Shown here piece by piece: positions 18,614-29,574 of a stretch of 64,000 nucleotides of DNA. The first letter of the stretch is position 1. Every line of letters begins with the position of its first letter. The stretch spans positions 1 to 64,000 of the forward strand of contig NZ_NRSD01000009.1 in the NCBI RefSeq assembly GCF_016583985.1, given 5' to 3'. Source of the stretch: Thiocapsa imhoffii (GTDB lineage Bacteria > Pseudomonadota > Gammaproteobacteria > Chromatiales > Chromatiaceae). Below the pieces are notes generated by a model. It was not told where the DNA came from, made no database searches, and saw only the letters and a program-made list of their open reading frames with translations. The translations under genes were made by a program, and so were the position numbers.

Positions 18614-19138
18614 ATGATGCGCGCACAGAACATCTTTATCGTCGGCCCAATGGGTGCCGGCAAGAGCACCGTCGGTCGACAACTGTCCTCGACCCTGTCT
18701 TACACCTTCAAAGATAGTGACCAGGAGATTCAGCGCCGCACAGGTGTCGACATCCCCACCATCTTCGAATTCGAGGGGGAGGCCGGGTTTCGTGCCCGCG
18801 AGCGCCAGGTGATCGAAGAGCTGGTCAGTGAGGAACGGATCGTGCTGGCCACCGGAGGTGGTGTCATTCTGTCCCCCGAGAACCGGCAGGATCTCGCCGC
18901 GCGGGGCGTGGTCATCTATCTGCACTGTAGCCCCGAGCAACAGTATGCCCGCACCGCACGGGATCGGAACCGACCGCTGTTGGAGACCGAGGACCCGCTG
19001 CAACGTTTGCGCGAGCTGATGGAGGAGCGCGAGCCTCTGTATCGTCAAGTCGCCGACATGGTCGTCTCCACCGAGAAACGTGGGACCAGTTCCGTGGTCA
19101 AGGAAATCTGCCGACGCCTTGAGTCCGAGGAGATTTGA
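18614..19138 (+). CDS. aroK: shikimate kinase
   Basis: Phosphorylates shikimate at the 3-hydroxyl, fifth step of the chorismate pathway. Walker A GPMGAGKST is at about 11-19. The shikimate-binding D(S)D motif appears as FKDSDQEI, with R(60-region) in GFRARE and GGG in LATGGGVIL. The LID arginines are in RDRNRPLL. Length 174 is normal. It sits between pilQ and aroB, the widespread gammaproteobacterial order pilQ-aroK-aroB. The first codons MMR leave two ATG starts one codon apart. Confidence 0.96.
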   Translation: MMRAQNIFIVGPMGAGKSTVGRQLSSTLSYTFKDSDQEIQRRTGVDIPTIFEFEGEAGFRARERQVIEELVSEERIVLATGGGVILSPENRQDLAARGVVIYLHCSPEQQYARTARDRNRPLLETEDPLQRLRELMEEREPLYRQVADMVVSTEKRGTSSVVKEICRRLESEEI

Positions 19139-19201
19139 TCGCCGCGACGCCACGCCTCATCGCAGCCGTGTCCGATCAAGCGGCCTCACCGGAGTATCCA
19201 C

Positions 19202-20284
19202 ATGACCTGGAGTTTGAGTGTTGCCCTCGCGGAACGCGCCTACCCCATCCACATCGGGACTGGACTGATCGGCGATCGCGACCTCTATCAGCCCCATCTC
19301 AGCAGCTCCCAGGTCATGATCGTCACCAACGAGACGGTCGGACCCTTGTATCGCGACGCGGTCCTTGGGGCACTTGAGGGCTATCAGGTTGCGGAGGTCG
19401 TGCTACCCGATGGCGAGCAGTTCAAGACACTCGAAGTCTGGAATCGCATCTTCGACGCTCTCCTGCAAGCCCGCTTTGGTCGCGATTGCACCCTGATTGC
19501 GCTCGGTGGTGGTGTGGTAGGTGACATGGCCGGTTTCGCCGCGGCCTGCTATCAGCGCGGGGTGGGGTTCATCCAGGTGCCGACCACACTGCTTGCGCAG
19601 GTTGATTCCTCGGTTGGCGGCAAGACCGGAATCAACCACCCAGCCGGCAAAAACATGATCGGCGCCTTCCATCAGCCGCGCGCGGTGATTGCCGATACCG
19701 CGACCCTGGCGACCTTGCCACAGCGTGAGCTGTCGGCTGGGCTTGCCGAAGTCATCAAATACGGACTGATCCGAGACGACGCCTTTCTGTCATGGCTCGA
19801 AGCCCACATGGCTGAACTGCTCGCACGCGACCCAGACGCCATTGCCTACGTCATTCGACGCTCCTGCGAGATCAAGGCGGAGATCGTTGCCGCCGATGAG
19901 CATGAAGCCGGGCAACGTGCGCTCTTGAACCTTGGCCACACCTTCGGCCATGCGATCGAAACCGCCTCCGGCTATGGCGCCTGGCTGCACGGTGAAGCGG
20001 TTGGTGTGGGCATGTGTCTGGCGGCGGATCTGTCGATGCGCCTGGGTTGGATGACCGATACCGACTTAGCGCGGGTGCGGCGTCTGGTGACGAGTGCGGG
20101 TCTGCCCACGGCTGCGCCGGCCGATCTCACACCGGAACAGTTCATGGAGCATATGTCCGTCGACAAGAAGATTCAGGATGGTCGTTTGCGCCTGGTGCTC
20201 ATGCGTTATCCAGGCGAGGCGCTGGTGACGGCGGACATCGATCCAGACCTTCTTTACGCGACCCTCGCGGTTGCATCGGAATGA
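19202..20284 (+). CDS. aroB: 3-dehydroquinate synthase
   Basis: Second step of the shikimate pathway, converting DAHP to 3-dehydroquinate with NAD+ and a divalent metal. Conserved segments: [24 protein letters not shown], the long [19 protein letters not shown] loop, and the metal ligands in the [11 protein letters not shown] and HGEAVGVGM motifs. Length 360 is typical. It lies 63 bases after aroK. Usually damX follows aroB in this order, but here a 481-base gap and gltB follow instead. Confidence 0.96.
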   Translation: MTWSLSVALAERAYPIHIGTGLIGDRDLYQPHLSSSQVMIVTNETVGPLYRDAVLGALEGYQVAEVVLPDGEQFKTLEVWNRIFDALLQARFGRDCTLIALGGGVVGDMAGFAAACYQRGVGFIQVPTTLLAQVDSSVGGKTGINHPAGKNMIGAFHQPRAVIADTATLATLPQRELSAGLAEVIKYGLIRDDAFLSWLEAHMAELLARDPDAIAYVIRRSCEIKAEIVAADEHEAGQRALLNLGHTFGHAIETASGYGAWLHGEAVGVGMCLAADLSMRLGWMTDTDLARVRRLVTSAGLPTAAPADLTPEQFMEHMSVDKKIQDGRLRLVLMRYPGEALVTADIDPDLLYATLAVASE

Positions 20285-20411
20285 GGCATGCGCCTCCATT
20301 TGGTTCAACCAGCGTCCAGATTGCACGATATTCGACCACTCATCCTTCGAGATGCGTGGCGTGTCTGTTCCAACCCGGCGAGTCAGGACGAACCGACGCG
20401 ATTTCAGGCTG

Positions 20412-20428
20412 GTGCGACGGCGTCGCAC
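20412..20428. promoter_or_regulatory. perfect 17-base palindrome upstream of gltB promoter
   Basis: GTGCGAC-GGC-GTCGCAC, arms exact. It lies 40 bases upstream of the sigma-54 -24 element, a plausible place for an activator or repressor site. The arms are the reverse of the NtrC pattern (GCAC...GTGC), so NtrC binding is not implied. Confidence 0.35.
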
Positions 20429-20468
20429 GCGCGATGAGACGCCCATGATGGCCACGGCAGTCGAAGCG

Positions 20469-20483
20469 TGGCACGACATCTGC
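20469..20483 (+). promoter_or_regulatory. sigma-54 promoter for gltBD
   Basis: TGGCACGACATCTGC followed by T matches the -24/-12 consensus TGGCAC-N5-TTGCW with a single mismatch, and the GG and GC dinucleotides are the required ten bases apart. Transcription would start near 20495, giving a leader of about 270 bases before gltB at 20766. NtrC encoded at 50-52 kb is the natural activator. The site is seen in the sequence; its use is inferred. Confidence 0.65.
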
Positions 20484-20765
20484 TAAATTACCCCACCTCG
20501 CGGTCGTTCAGTGAACGCGGAACACCACCCACCGCTGTCGTGTCGAACCGCTCCCAGTGCGGACCATGTGCTCATGCGGGGTCTCTCGCCAACCTGATCG
20601 ATGTGAGTCCGTTGTTCGACACCATGACTTGCTCGCCGAGCGCGGGGGCGGGATTGTGGCACTCGACGCGGACTGCGACAATCACGCACAGCCTACAAGG
20701 TGTAAGCGCAGCGCTTGCGACTACACAATCATTCAGTTGAAGCTCCCGGATCAGCGAGGTCATCG

Positions 20766-23700
20766 ATGAGCCTTCGTGCCTACCCGCCCGCACAGGGTCT
20801 CTACGACCCTGCGAACGAACGCGATGCCTGCGGCGTCGGCTTCGTTTGCAATATCAAGAATGTGAAAAGCCATGCCATCGTGCGGCAAGGACTCGAAATC
20901 CTTGAGCGCCTCGCCCATCGAGGCGCGGTCGGCGCAGACCCGAAAGCAGGCGACGGCGCGGGGATCCTCGTCCAGATTCCAGACGCCTTTCTGCGCGCGC
21001 AGGTGTCATTCGAGCTGCCGCCTATCGGTGAATATGGGGTTGGCATGATTTTCCTGCCGCAAGACGCCGATGCGCGCGGGCACATGCAGGAAATCGTCGC
21101 GCGGCAAATGGCGGCTGGTGGGCAAAGGCTCTTGGGTTGGCGCGATGTGCCGGTCGACAACAGCGACCTCGGCCCGAGTGTGCTGCCATCGGAGCCGATG
21201 ATCCGACAGGTCTTCGTGGCCCGTTCAGCCGATTGCGCCGATCAGGATGCGTTCGAGCGCAAGCTCTTCGTCATCCGCAAACGGATGGACAACGAGATTC
21301 GCCAGGCAGGATTCGATCAGACCGCCTTCTACACCGCATCGCTGTCCTCGCGAACACTGAACTATAAAGGGATGCTGCTGGCGGATCAGGTTGGCAAGTA
21401 TTACCGCGATCTGAGCGATGAGCGCTTTACCTCGGCGATTGCCCTCGTGCATCAGCGCTTCTCCACCAATACCTTCCCGACCTGGGATCTGGCGCAACCC
21501 TTTCGGATGATCTGCCACAACGGCGAGATCAACACCTTACGCGGCAACGTCAACTGGATGGCGGCACGCCGACACACCATGCGTTCGGAGATCCTCGGTG
21601 AGGATCTCGATACCATCTGGCCGTTGATCCCGGAGGGTCAGTCCGACTCGGCCTGCTTCGACAATGCGCTTGAATTGCTCGTCATGGGTGGCTACTCACT
21701 CGCGCATGCCATGATGATCCTGATCCCCGAAGCCTGGACCGGCAACCGCTTGATGGATGAGAAGCGGCGTGCCTTCTACGAATACCACACCGCCCTGATG
21801 GAACCCTGGGATGGACCCGCCGCGGTTGCCTTCACCGATGGGCGTCAGATCGGTGCCACCCTTGATCGCAATGGACTGCGACCGGCGCGCTATCTTGTGA
21901 CCAAGGACGACCTAGTGGTGATGGCGTCGGAGATGGGCGTGCTCGACATCGCCGAGGAACGCATCATCAAGAAGTGGCGGCTGCAGCCGGGGAAGATGCT
22001 CCTGATCGATCTCGAACAAGGGCGCATCATCGACGACGCCGAGATCAAGACCCAGCTCGCCGAGGCCAAGCCCTATGGTGAGTGGTTGAAACAAACGCAG
22101 ATCCGCCTCGACGAACTGCCGACCAGTGTCGGGCCCATGTCGCCGGACGACGCGACCCTGCTCGATGCCCAGCAGGCGTTCGGTTACACCCAGGAGGACA
22201 TTAAGTTCCTGCTGACGCCGATGATCCTGACCGGGCAGGAGGCGGTTGGCTCGATGGGCGCGGACAACCCGCCCTCGGTCCTGTCCAGCCGGCCCAAACA
22301 CCTGTCGACCTACTTTAAGCAGAACTTCGCTCAGGTCACCAATCCGCCGATCGATCCGATTCGCGAGGAATTGGTGATGTCGCTGGTGTGCATGATCGGA
22401 CCACGTCCCAATCTGCTTGGCATCAATGACGCGGGCAAGAACTGGCGTCTTGAGACCCCGCAGCCGGTTCTCACCAACCAGGATCTGGAACGCATCCGCC
22501 ACATCGAGTACAGCGCCGGCGCGGCCTTCCGCACCCGCACACTGCACATGGTCTATCTGGCGACCGAAGGGGCCGATGGGATGGCGCCGGCCCTGGAGCG
22601 GCTGTGCGAACAGGCTGAGCAGGCGGTCTTGGCCGGTTACAACATCCTGATCCTGTCTGATCGCAACACCAACCTCGACCACATCCCCATTCCGGCGCTG
22701 CTGGCGACCTCCTCGGTTCACCATCACCTGATTCGGCGCGGTCTGCGCACGAGTTCGGGGATCGTCGTGGAGACTGGTGCCGCGCTCGAGGTCCATCATT
22801 TCGCGACCTTGGAGGGTTATGGCGCCGAGGCAATCAACCCGTATTTGGCCTTCGATACCATTCAGTCCCTGCTTCCGCATTTGTCCGAGCCCCTCACTTT
22901 CGAGGAGGCACAGAAGCGCTACATCAAGGCGATCGGAAAGGGACTGCTGAAGGTGATGTCGAAGATGGGCATCTCCATGCTGGAGTCCTATTGCGGTGCG
23001 CAGATCTTCGACGCGATCGGGCTTGATTCACGCTTCGTGCAGCAGTATTTCACCGGCACCCAATCCAAGATCGAAGGGATCGGGCTGCGCGAGGTGGCCG
23101 AGGAAACCGTGCGTTGGCACACGCAAGCTTACGGACGCGAACAAATCTATCGCAAGCATCTCGACGTGGGGGGCGATTACGCCTATCGGCTGCGGGGTGA
23201 GGACCATGTCTGGACACCCGAGACGATCTCGAAACTCCAACATGCCACGCGGTCGAACAGCTTCCAAAGCTTTGCTGAATATTCCAAATTGATCAACGAT
23301 CAATCCGAGCGGCTCCTGACGCTGCGTGGTCTGATGGAGTTCAAGTTCGCAGACCAACCCATTCCACTCGACGAGGTCGAGCCGGCGCGAGAGATCGTGA
23401 AGCGCTTTGCCACCGGGGCCATGTCGTTCGGTTCGATCTCGCCCGAGGCCCATGCGACCCTCGCCCGCGCCATGAATGCCATCGGGGGCAAATCCAACAC
23501 CGGAGAAGGGGGCGAGGAGCCTGAGCGGTTTCGTCCCCTGCCGGATGGCTCGAGCAACCCCGAACGCTCGGCGATCAAGCAGGTCGCCTCGGGCCGCTTT
23601 GGCGTGACCGCCGAGTATCTGGTCAACGCCGATGATATCCAGATCAAGATCGCGCAAGGGGCGAAACCAGGTGAAGGCGGTCAACTGCCGGGGCACAAGG

Positions 23701-25421
23701 TCAGTCCCCAGATCGCGCGGGTGCGTCATTCCACTCCGGGTGTCGGACTCATCTCGCCACCACCGCACCACGATATCTACTCGATCGAGGACCTCGCTCA
23801 ACTGATCCACGACCTCAAGAACGTCAATCCTCGTGCGCGGATCTCGGTGAAATTGGTCTCGGAGGTGGGTGTCGGTACGGTCGCGGCGGGCGTATCCAAG
23901 GCCCACGCGGATCATGTCACCATCGCGGGCTATGACGGTGGGACCGGCGCGAGTCCGCTGACCTCGATCAAGCATGCGGGCTCACCCTGGGAGATCGGCC
24001 TCGCCGAAACCCACCAGACCTTGGTGCTGAACCGGCTGCGTGGGCGCATCGCGGTGCAGGTCGATGGGGGAATGCGCACGGGTCGGGATGTTGTCATCGG
24101 TGCCTTACTTGGCGCCGACGAATTTGGCTTCGCCACGGCACCCTTGATCGTCGAAGGCTGCATCATGATGCGTAAGTGCCATCTGAACACCTGTCCGGTT
24201 GGTGTGGCAACGCAAGACCCAGAACTCCGTCGACGCTTCACGGGTCAGCCGGAGCATGTCATCAACTTCTTCTTCTTCATCGCCGAGGAAGTGCGTCAGT
24301 TGATGGCGCAACTCGGGTTCCGCACGATGAACGAGATGATCGGGCACTCAGAACGGTTGGAGCTGCGCCATGCGATCGAGCATTGGAAGGCACGTGGCCT
24401 GGACTTTTCACGCTTGCTCGCGCAGCCACCGCAGGTTCCGGGTGTCGCCGTACACAACTGCGAGAGCCAGGACCATGGTCTCGAACAGGCTCTCGACCAC
24501 GAGATGATTCGGCAAGCGCAGCCGGCCCTGGAGCGGGGTGAGGCGGTGCGGATCGAGACCGCCATCCGTAATTTTAATCGCAGCTTTGGCGCCATGTTGT
24601 CCGGTCGGCTGGCCGAACGTTATGGCCACGCCGGCCTCCCGGATGACACCATCCATATCAAGGCAACGGGTACGGGTGGCCAATCGTTCGGTGCCTGGGT
24701 TGCGCGGGGCGTGACCATCGAGCTCGAGGGTGAAGGGAACGACTATGTCGGCAAGGGACTCTCGGGGGGGCGGTTGATCATCTATCCGCCCGCGAACGCG
24801 GCGATCGATCGCGCCGAGGACAATATCATCGTCGGCAATACGGTCCTCTACGGAGCAATCAGTGGCGAATGCTTCTTCCGTGGCGTCGCGGGTGAACGCT
24901 TCTGCGTGCGCAACTCAGGGGCCATCGCCGTCGTGGAAGGAGTTGGCGATCATGGCTGCGAGTACATGACCGGCGGGATCGCGGTTGTCCTTGGCCCGAC
25001 GGGACGCAACTTTGCCGCGGGCATGTCCGGCGGCATCGCCTATGTGCTCGACGAGGATGGCAGTTTCGCGAACCGCTGCAATCTCGCCATGGTCGAACTC
25101 GAGCCGATTGCTGCCGAGGACGATCTTCTCGAGGCGCTCGATCATCAGGGTGGAGACCTGCAGACACACGGTCTGGTGGATGTGAGCGAGGATATGAGCC
25201 GACATGACGCGAAGCGGCTCAAACAACTCATCCTCCAGCATCTGCATTACACCAACTCGGCTGTGGCACGACGCATCCTCGATGATTGGGAGCGAATGTG
25301 CACGAAGTTTGTCAAGGTGATGCCGGTCGACTATCGACGTGCGCTCGAAACCATGCAGTTACGTCAAAGCCGTCCACCACAGCCGATCAAGCCGTCGAAG
25401 GGGATTATGGAACATGGGTAA
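20766..25421 (+). CDS. gltB: glutamate synthase (NADPH) large subunit
   Basis: GOGAT alpha chain: takes ammonia from glutamine and aminates 2-oxoglutarate to two glutamates. The class II glutaminase nucleophile is C22 (ACGVGF), implying removal of a 21-residue propeptide. The middle and FMN/2-oxoglutarate synthase domain follow ([15 protein letters not shown], then [15 protein letters not shown]). The 3Fe-4S cysteines lie in [14 protein letters not shown], and a C-terminal GXGXG beta-helix ends the protein. The ATG at 20766 ([10 protein letters not shown]) gives 1551 residues; the frame opens 17 codons earlier. gltD starts eight bases before the stop. Confidence 0.97.
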   Translation: MSLRAYPPAQGLYDPANERDACGVGFVCNIKNVKSHAIVRQGLEILERLAHRGAVGADPKAGDGAGILVQIPDAFLRAQVSFELPPIGEYGVGMIFLPQDADARGHMQEIVARQMAAGGQRLLGWRDVPVDNSDLGPSVLPSEPMIRQVFVARSADCADQDAFERKLFVIRKRMDNEIRQAGFDQTAFYTASLSSRTLNYKGMLLADQVGKYYRDLSDERFTSAIALVHQRFSTNTFPTWDLAQPFRMICHNGEINTLRGNVNWMAARRHTMRSEILGEDLDTIWPLIPEGQSDSACFDNALELLVMGGYSLAHAMMILIPEAWTGNRLMDEKRRAFYEYHTALMEPWDGPAAVAFTDGRQIGATLDRNGLRPARYLVTKDDLVVMASEMGVLDIAEERIIKKWRLQPGKMLLIDLEQGRIIDDAEIKTQLAEAKPYGEWLKQTQIRLDELPTSVGPMSPDDATLLDAQQAFGYTQEDIKFLLTPMILTGQEAVGSMGADNPPSVLSSRPKHLSTYFKQNFAQVTNPPIDPIREELVMSLVCMIGPRPNLLGINDAGKNWRLETPQPVLTNQDLERIRHIEYSAGAAFRTRTLHMVYLATEGADGMAPALERLCEQAEQAVLAGYNILILSDRNTNLDHIPIPALLATSSVHHHLIRRGLRTSSGIVVETGAALEVHHFATLEGYGAEAINPYLAFDTIQSLLPHLSEPLTFEEAQKRYIKAIGKGLLKVMSKMGISMLESYCGAQIFDAIGLDSRFVQQYFTGTQSKIEGIGLREVAEETVRWHTQAYGREQIYRKHLDVGGDYAYRLRGEDHVWTPETISKLQHATRSNSFQSFAEYSKLINDQSERLLTLRGLMEFKFADQPIPLDEVEPAREIVKRFATGAMSFGSISPEAHATLARAMNAIGGKSNTGEGGEEPERFRPLPDGSSNPERSAIKQVASGRFGVTAEYLVNADDIQIKIAQGAKPGEGGQLPGHKVSPQIARVRHSTPGVGLISPPPHHDIYSIEDLAQLIHDLKNVNPRARISVKLVSEVGVGTVAAGVSKAHADHVTIAGYDGGTGASPLTSIKHAGSPWEIGLAETHQTLVLNRLRGRIAVQVDGGMRTGRDVVIGALLGADEFGFATAPLIVEGCIMMRKCHLNTCPVGVATQDPELRRRFTGQPEHVINFFFFIAEEVRQLMAQLGFRTMNEMIGHSERLELRHAIEHWKARGLDFSRLLAQPPQVPGVAVHNCESQDHGLEQALDHEMIRQAQPALERGEAVRIETAIRNFNRSFGAMLSGRLAERYGHAGLPDDTIHIKATGTGGQSFGAWVARGVTIELEGEGNDYVGKGLSGGRLIIYPPANAAIDRAEDNIIVGNTVLYGAISGECFFRGVAGERFCVRNSGAIAVVEGVGDHGCEYMTGGIAVVLGPTGRNFAAGMSGGIAYVLDEDGSFANRCNLAMVELEPIAAEDDLLEALDHQGGDLQTHGLVDVSEDMSRHDAKRLKQLILQHLHYTNSAVARRILDDWERMCTKFVKVMPVDYRRALETMQLRQSRPPQPIKPSKGIMEHG

Positions 25422-26880
25422 GCCAACCGGTTTCATTGAGATCGATCGTCGAGACCGCCGTTATCAACCGGCCGCTGACCGTATCGTACACTACAACGAG
25501 TTCGTGGTTCCGCTCTCGGACCGGGAGGTTAGCGAACAGGGCGCCCGCTGTATGGACTGCGGGATTCCCTACTGTCATCAAGGATGTCCAGTCAACAATA
25601 TCATTCCGGATTGGAACGATCTGGTTTATCACGATGACTGGCAAGCCGCGATCGAGGTGTTGCACTCGACGAATAACTTCCCGGAATTCACCGGTCGCAT
25701 CTGTCCCGCCCCCTGCGAGGCGGCCTGCACCCTGAATCTCGATGACAAGCCGGTCGCGATCAAGACGATCGAATGTGCCATCGTCGATAAAGCCTGGCAG
25801 GAGGGTTGGATCAAACCCCAGGTGCCCGAGCGGCGCACCGGCAAGCAGGTTGCCGTGGTTGGCTCCGGACCCGCGGGCCTCGCCGTGGCACAACAGTTGG
25901 CGCGAGCCGGCCACCAGGTGCACTTGTTCGAGAAAGCGGACCGCATCGGCGGCCTCCTGCGCTACGGGATCCCTGATTTCAAGCTGAGCAAGAACTTGAT
26001 CGATCGACGCATGGCGCAGATGCGAACCGAGGGCGTCGAGTTCTACACCAATGCCCACATCGGTGTCGACATCCCCGTGGCAAAACTGCGTACTGAGTAT
26101 GATGCGGTGGTGCTGGCCGGTGGGTCAGAGAAGCCTCGTGATCTGGACATCCCCGGACGCCAGCTGTCCGGTATTCACTTCGCGATGGATTTTCTCACGC
26201 GCAACAGTAAACGGGTGCAGGGGTCTTATGTGCCTGATGAGGACTTCATCAGCGCGCACGGTCGGCATGTGGTCGTGATCGGTGGTGGCGATACCGGTTC
26301 GGATTGCATCGGGACGTCCAATCGTCACGGTGCAAAGTCGGTGACGCAGATCGAAATTCTCGATAAACCACCGGAAAAGGAGAATAAAGGGCTGACGTGG
26401 CCGAACTGGCCCAACCGGCTGCGCACCTCCAGCTCACAGGAAGAAGGCTGCGAACGACTCTGGAACGTTGCCTCGACAGAATTCGTCGGTGACGAGCAGG
26501 GCCGGGTCAAAGCCTTGCGATACGAGCTCGTGCGCTGGGAGCGTGTCGCAGGTGGACCCTGGACGATGCAGCGGGTACCGGATAGTGCCGGCGAGCTCAA
26601 AGCCGACTTGATCCTCCTCGCGATGGGGTTCGCGCATCCGATCCACGACGGCATGCTCGCTGAGCTGCGTGAGCAAGCCGGATTGACGTTCGATCCACGT
26701 GGCAATGTGCTCGGGAATACCGACGGCCCACAGGCCTATCACACCTCGGTCGAAGGTGTCTTTTGTGCGGGAGATATGCGGCGTGGGCAGTCACTCGTCG
26801 TCTGGGCGATTCGGGAGGGACGCCAATGCGCCCGGGCAGTGGATGAATGGCTCATGGGCCGATCCGATCTCGCGCGCTAG
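25414..26880 (+). CDS. gltD: glutamate synthase (NADPH) small subunit
   Basis: GOGAT beta chain; passes electrons from NADPH through FAD and two [4Fe-4S] clusters to GltB. N-terminal cluster cysteines: [15 protein letters not shown] and [12 protein letters not shown] site: [18 protein letters not shown] site: [11 protein letters not shown]. Length 488 matches the family. The ATG at 25414 ([12 protein letters not shown]) overlaps the gltB end by eight bases, so the two are translationally coupled. A 7-bp hairpin (26923-26929 with 26935-26941) lies 43 bases after the stop but lacks a T-run. Confidence 0.97.
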   Translation: MGKPTGFIEIDRRDRRYQPAADRIVHYNEFVVPLSDREVSEQGARCMDCGIPYCHQGCPVNNIIPDWNDLVYHDDWQAAIEVLHSTNNFPEFTGRICPAPCEAACTLNLDDKPVAIKTIECAIVDKAWQEGWIKPQVPERRTGKQVAVVGSGPAGLAVAQQLARAGHQVHLFEKADRIGGLLRYGIPDFKLSKNLIDRRMAQMRTEGVEFYTNAHIGVDIPVAKLRTEYDAVVLAGGSEKPRDLDIPGRQLSGIHFAMDFLTRNSKRVQGSYVPDEDFISAHGRHVVVIGGGDTGSDCIGTSNRHGAKSVTQIEILDKPPEKENKGLTWPNWPNRLRTSSSQEEGCERLWNVASTEFVGDEQGRVKALRYELVRWERVAGGPWTMQRVPDSAGELKADLILLAMGFAHPIHDGMLAELREQAGLTFDPRGNVLGNTDGPQAYHTSVEGVFCAGDMRRGQSLVVWAIREGRQCARAVDEWLMGRSDLAR

Positions 26881-27105
26881 GGACCGATTCGCTGCTCCGA
26901 TCTCAATGCCGCCGGCGCACGAGGATCAGCTGGTCTGATCCCAGGCCCGGGTTGACGGGCTTGAGCGCCGAGGGGGCCGGACCGCGGTTGCGGTGCTGAG
27001 CCGTCGAACACATGTTTCATTGTTGAGCACGAGTTCACGGACATGAGGGGTGATGTCACCGACTCTCTTGGGGAGTGGACTCGGCGTGGAGGATGACGAA
27101 AGAGG

Positions 27106-28323
27106 ATGGATCGACAACAAGCGGCTCAATTCATGCTGGACTGTCTGCGCAAGATGACAGCGAAGAAGGGCTCGGATCTCTTCATCTCGGCCGGTTTTCC
27201 GCCCGCGTGCAAGATCAACGGACGCATGACCCCGATCAGCGAGCAACCCCTGACCGCGATGCAGACCAACGTGCTGGTCCGATCGATCATGAACGATCGC
27301 CAGGTCCGTGACTTCGACGCAACGAAGGAATGTAATTTCGCCATCAGTCCGCCGGGGATCGGGCGTTTTCGGGTCAATGCCTTCATCCAGCAGGGGCACT
27401 GTGGTGCGGTGTTACGCACCATCAACGCCCAGATTCCGGAACTCGATGCGCTCGGTCTCCCCCCGGTCCTGAAAGACATCGTCATGACGGAGCGCGGGCT
27501 GGTGCTTGTTGTCGGTGGCACGGGTTCGGGTAAGTCGACGTCGCTCGCGGCCATGCTCGGCTACCGCAACCAGCAAAGCCATGGTCACATCATTACCATC
27601 GAGGATCCGGTTGAGTACGTGCATCCTCACCGGAATTGTCTCATCACCCAGCGCGAGGTCGGCGTCGATACCGAGAGTTGGGAGATCGCGCTGATGAATA
27701 CCCTCCGTCAGGCTCCGGATGTGATCTTGATCGGTGAAATCCGCAGTCGCGAGACGATGGAGCATGCCATCAACTTCGCCGAGACCGGACACCTCTGTTT
27801 GTCGACGCTCCATGCGAACAATGCTAACCAAGCACTCGATCGCATCATCAATCTCTTTCCCGAAGAGCGGCGCACACAGCTCCTGATGGATCTGTCCTTG
27901 AATCTGAAAGCGGTCATCTCCCAACGGCTCCTGCCATCCAGCGAAGGGGGACGTGTCGCGGCCGTCGAGATCATGATCAACTCGCCGCTGATTCAGGACC
28001 TGATCTTCAAGGGTGATGTCGGTTCGATCAAGAGCATCATGAAACGGTCACGTGAGTTGGGGATGCAGACCTTCGACATGGCGCTCTTCGATCTCTACGA
28101 AGCCGGCCAGATCAGCTATGAGGACGCCTTGCGCAGCGCCGATTCAATGAACGAGTTACGTCTGTCCATCAAGCTCGAGGGCCATGAGGCGCAGGGCCGC
28201 GATCCGTTCGCAGAGGCCGGAGGACTGCGCATGGTCGAGGACGACGAGGATTTGGAACCGAGTTTCCTCGTTGGGATCGGGGTCGGTGGAACGGATACAC
28301 AACGACCGAAATCAAAGCCCTGA
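27106..28323 (+). CDS. pilU: PilT/PilU-family pilus retraction ATPase (PilU type)
   Basis: Hexameric secretion-type ATPase powering pilus retraction from the cytoplasmic base. Features in order: N-terminal PAS-like region with KKGSDLFISAG, Walker A GGTGSGKST, Asp box, Walker B DVILIGEIRSRETM, and the His box TGHLCLSTLHANN. The segment DATKECNFAISPPGIGRFRVNAF and LGMQTFDMALFDL are PilU-like, and PilT's AIRNLIRE motif is not present (PLIQDLIFKG instead). The 405 residues include an acidic C-terminal tail of about 50 residues. It is followed 12 bases later by a paralogue. Confidence 0.85.
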   Translation: MDRQQAAQFMLDCLRKMTAKKGSDLFISAGFPPACKINGRMTPISEQPLTAMQTNVLVRSIMNDRQVRDFDATKECNFAISPPGIGRFRVNAFIQQGHCGAVLRTINAQIPELDALGLPPVLKDIVMTERGLVLVVGGTGSGKSTSLAAMLGYRNQQSHGHIITIEDPVEYVHPHRNCLITQREVGVDTESWEIALMNTLRQAPDVILIGEIRSRETMEHAINFAETGHLCLSTLHANNANQALDRIINLFPEERRTQLLMDLSLNLKAVISQRLLPSSEGGRVAAVEIMINSPLIQDLIFKGDVGSIKSIMKRSRELGMQTFDMALFDLYEAGQISYEDALRSADSMNELRLSIKLEGHEAQGRDPFAEAGGLRMVEDDEDLEPSFLVGIGVGGTDTQRPKSKP

Positions 28324-28335
28324 GATCACGCGCAG

Positions 28336-29391
28336 ATGGACATCACGCCTTATCTTGAGATGATGATCCGGCACAATGCATCGGATCTCTTTTTCATCCC
28401 AGGCGCACCGGCGAAGATCAAGATCGAGGGCGTGATGCGCTCGATCGGCGACACCATTCTGACACCAGCCTTTTGTCGCGAAGCAGTTGCCTCACTGCTC
28501 GATGAGCAGCAGGCGCGCGTACTCGATGAGTCACTCGAGCTCGATTTCGCCATCGCACTGGAAGGTCGCGGCCGTTTTCGCGTCAACGTCTATCACCAGC
28601 GTGGCAGCCGGGCGATGGTTCTGCGGTACATTCGTGCCAGTATCCCAAGCGCGGAGGAGTTGAATCTCCCACCCGCCTTGAGTCAGTTGGTGATGCACAA
28701 ACGCGGGATCATTCTCATGGTCGGCGCGACGGGTTCGGGCAAATCCACGACGCTTGCGGCGATGATCGATCATCGCAATCGGAACACGTCGGGCCATATC
28801 ATCACGATCGAGGATCCGATCGAGTTCCTGCACCCTCATCAGCAGTGCGTCATCAGTCAACGGGAGTTGGGTCTGGATACGAAGAGCTTCGCGCACGCCT
28901 TGAAGAGTGCGCTGCGAGAAGCCCCAGACGTGATCCTGATCGGGGAAATCCGCACCCGCGAGACGATGGAGGCCGCCATCGAGTTAGCGGGCACCGGCCA
29001 TCTCGCCATCTCGACCCTGCATGCGAACAATGCCTATCAAGCCTTGGAGCGGATCATCAACATGTTCCCCCAGGCGATGCACAAAACCCTCTTTACGGAT
29101 CTTTCCTCCTATCTACGTGCGATCATTTCACAACGACTCGTCCGCACCAAGACAGGCTCACGTTGTGCCGCGATCGAGATCCTCGTGAACTCACCGCACG
29201 TTGCCGATCTGATTCGCGATGGGCGTGTCGACGCCATCCCGGAAACGATGCAGGGGCCAAGCGATGATGGCACCACAAGTTTCGACGACGCCCTACTCGC
29301 GCTCTATCGTGAGGGGACGATTGCACTTGAGGAGGCACTCGCGAACGCGGATTCCGCACCAAATCTCGAGGCTCGGATCAATTTTGGATAG
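28336..29391 (+). CDS. second PilT/PilU-family ATPase, PilU-like
   Basis: 351-residue paralogue of the preceding ATPase, with the same motif order: HNASDLFFIPG, Walker A GATGSGKSTT, DVILIGEIRTRETM and TGHLAISTLHANN. It ends with PHVADLIRDGRVD where PilT has AIRNLIRE, so it groups with PilU-like proteins rather than PilT. The 12-base spacing indicates one transcript. Known family biology: PilT does most retraction and PilU assists as a PilT-dependent motor. Here neither gene looks like canonical PilT, which is probably encoded elsewhere. The downstream gene is convergent (gspD). Confidence 0.82.
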   Translation: MDITPYLEMMIRHNASDLFFIPGAPAKIKIEGVMRSIGDTILTPAFCREAVASLLDEQQARVLDESLELDFAIALEGRGRFRVNVYHQRGSRAMVLRYIRASIPSAEELNLPPALSQLVMHKRGIILMVGATGSGKSTTLAAMIDHRNRNTSGHIITIEDPIEFLHPHQQCVISQRELGLDTKSFAHALKSALREAPDVILIGEIRTRETMEAAIELAGTGHLAISTLHANNAYQALERIINMFPQAMHKTLFTDLSSYLRAIISQRLVRTKTGSRCAAIEILVNSPHVADLIRDGRVDAIPETMQGPSDDGTTSFDDALLALYREGTIALEEALANADSAPNLEARINFG

Positions 29392-29421
29392 CGTGGGGTG
29401 ACGTGCCTCCCGCCGTGGACA

Positions 29422-29507
29422 GTCGGCCTTCAAGCACTCGGATGACATCACCTCAGTGAGAGCCACCGAGACCGCGTGACCGGCCACGGGCTGTTCGCAA
29501 GGCCGAC
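29422..29507. repeat. 9-base inverted repeat in the convergent pil/gsp gap
   Basis: GTCGGCCTT (29422-29430) and its exact complement AAGGCCGAC (29499-29507) flank 68 bases between the convergent pilU-like and gspD genes. It could form a long-range stem that serves both transcripts, but there is no adjacent T-run and the spacing is large for a terminator. Confidence 0.3.
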
Positions 29508-29574
29508 GACCGCTCAGTGCGTGGTTCGTGACGACGTCGGACGATCAGGCCTGTGAGCCATCACCGAGCGGACG

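Larger units (their letters stand above)
20285..20765. other. regulatory gap upstream of gltBD
   Basis: 481 bases without a convincing gene. It holds a sigma-54 promoter match (20469-20483) and a perfect 7+3+7 palindrome at 20412-20428. Short frames here are low-complexity shadows. Confidence 0.5.

Noticed and set aside
21912..22880. 322-residue minus-strand frame inside gltB
   Set aside because: Shadow frame in GC-rich coding DNA.
23028..23975. 315-residue minus-strand frame inside gltB
   Set aside because: Shadow of GOGAT; no start signal or family resemblance.
26923..26941. Seven-bp hairpin after gltD as a terminator
   Set aside because: No T-run; kept only as a remark.
29422..29507. 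Attachment site or mobile-element ends
   Set aside because: Only one inverted pair, no target duplication and no recombinase nearby.
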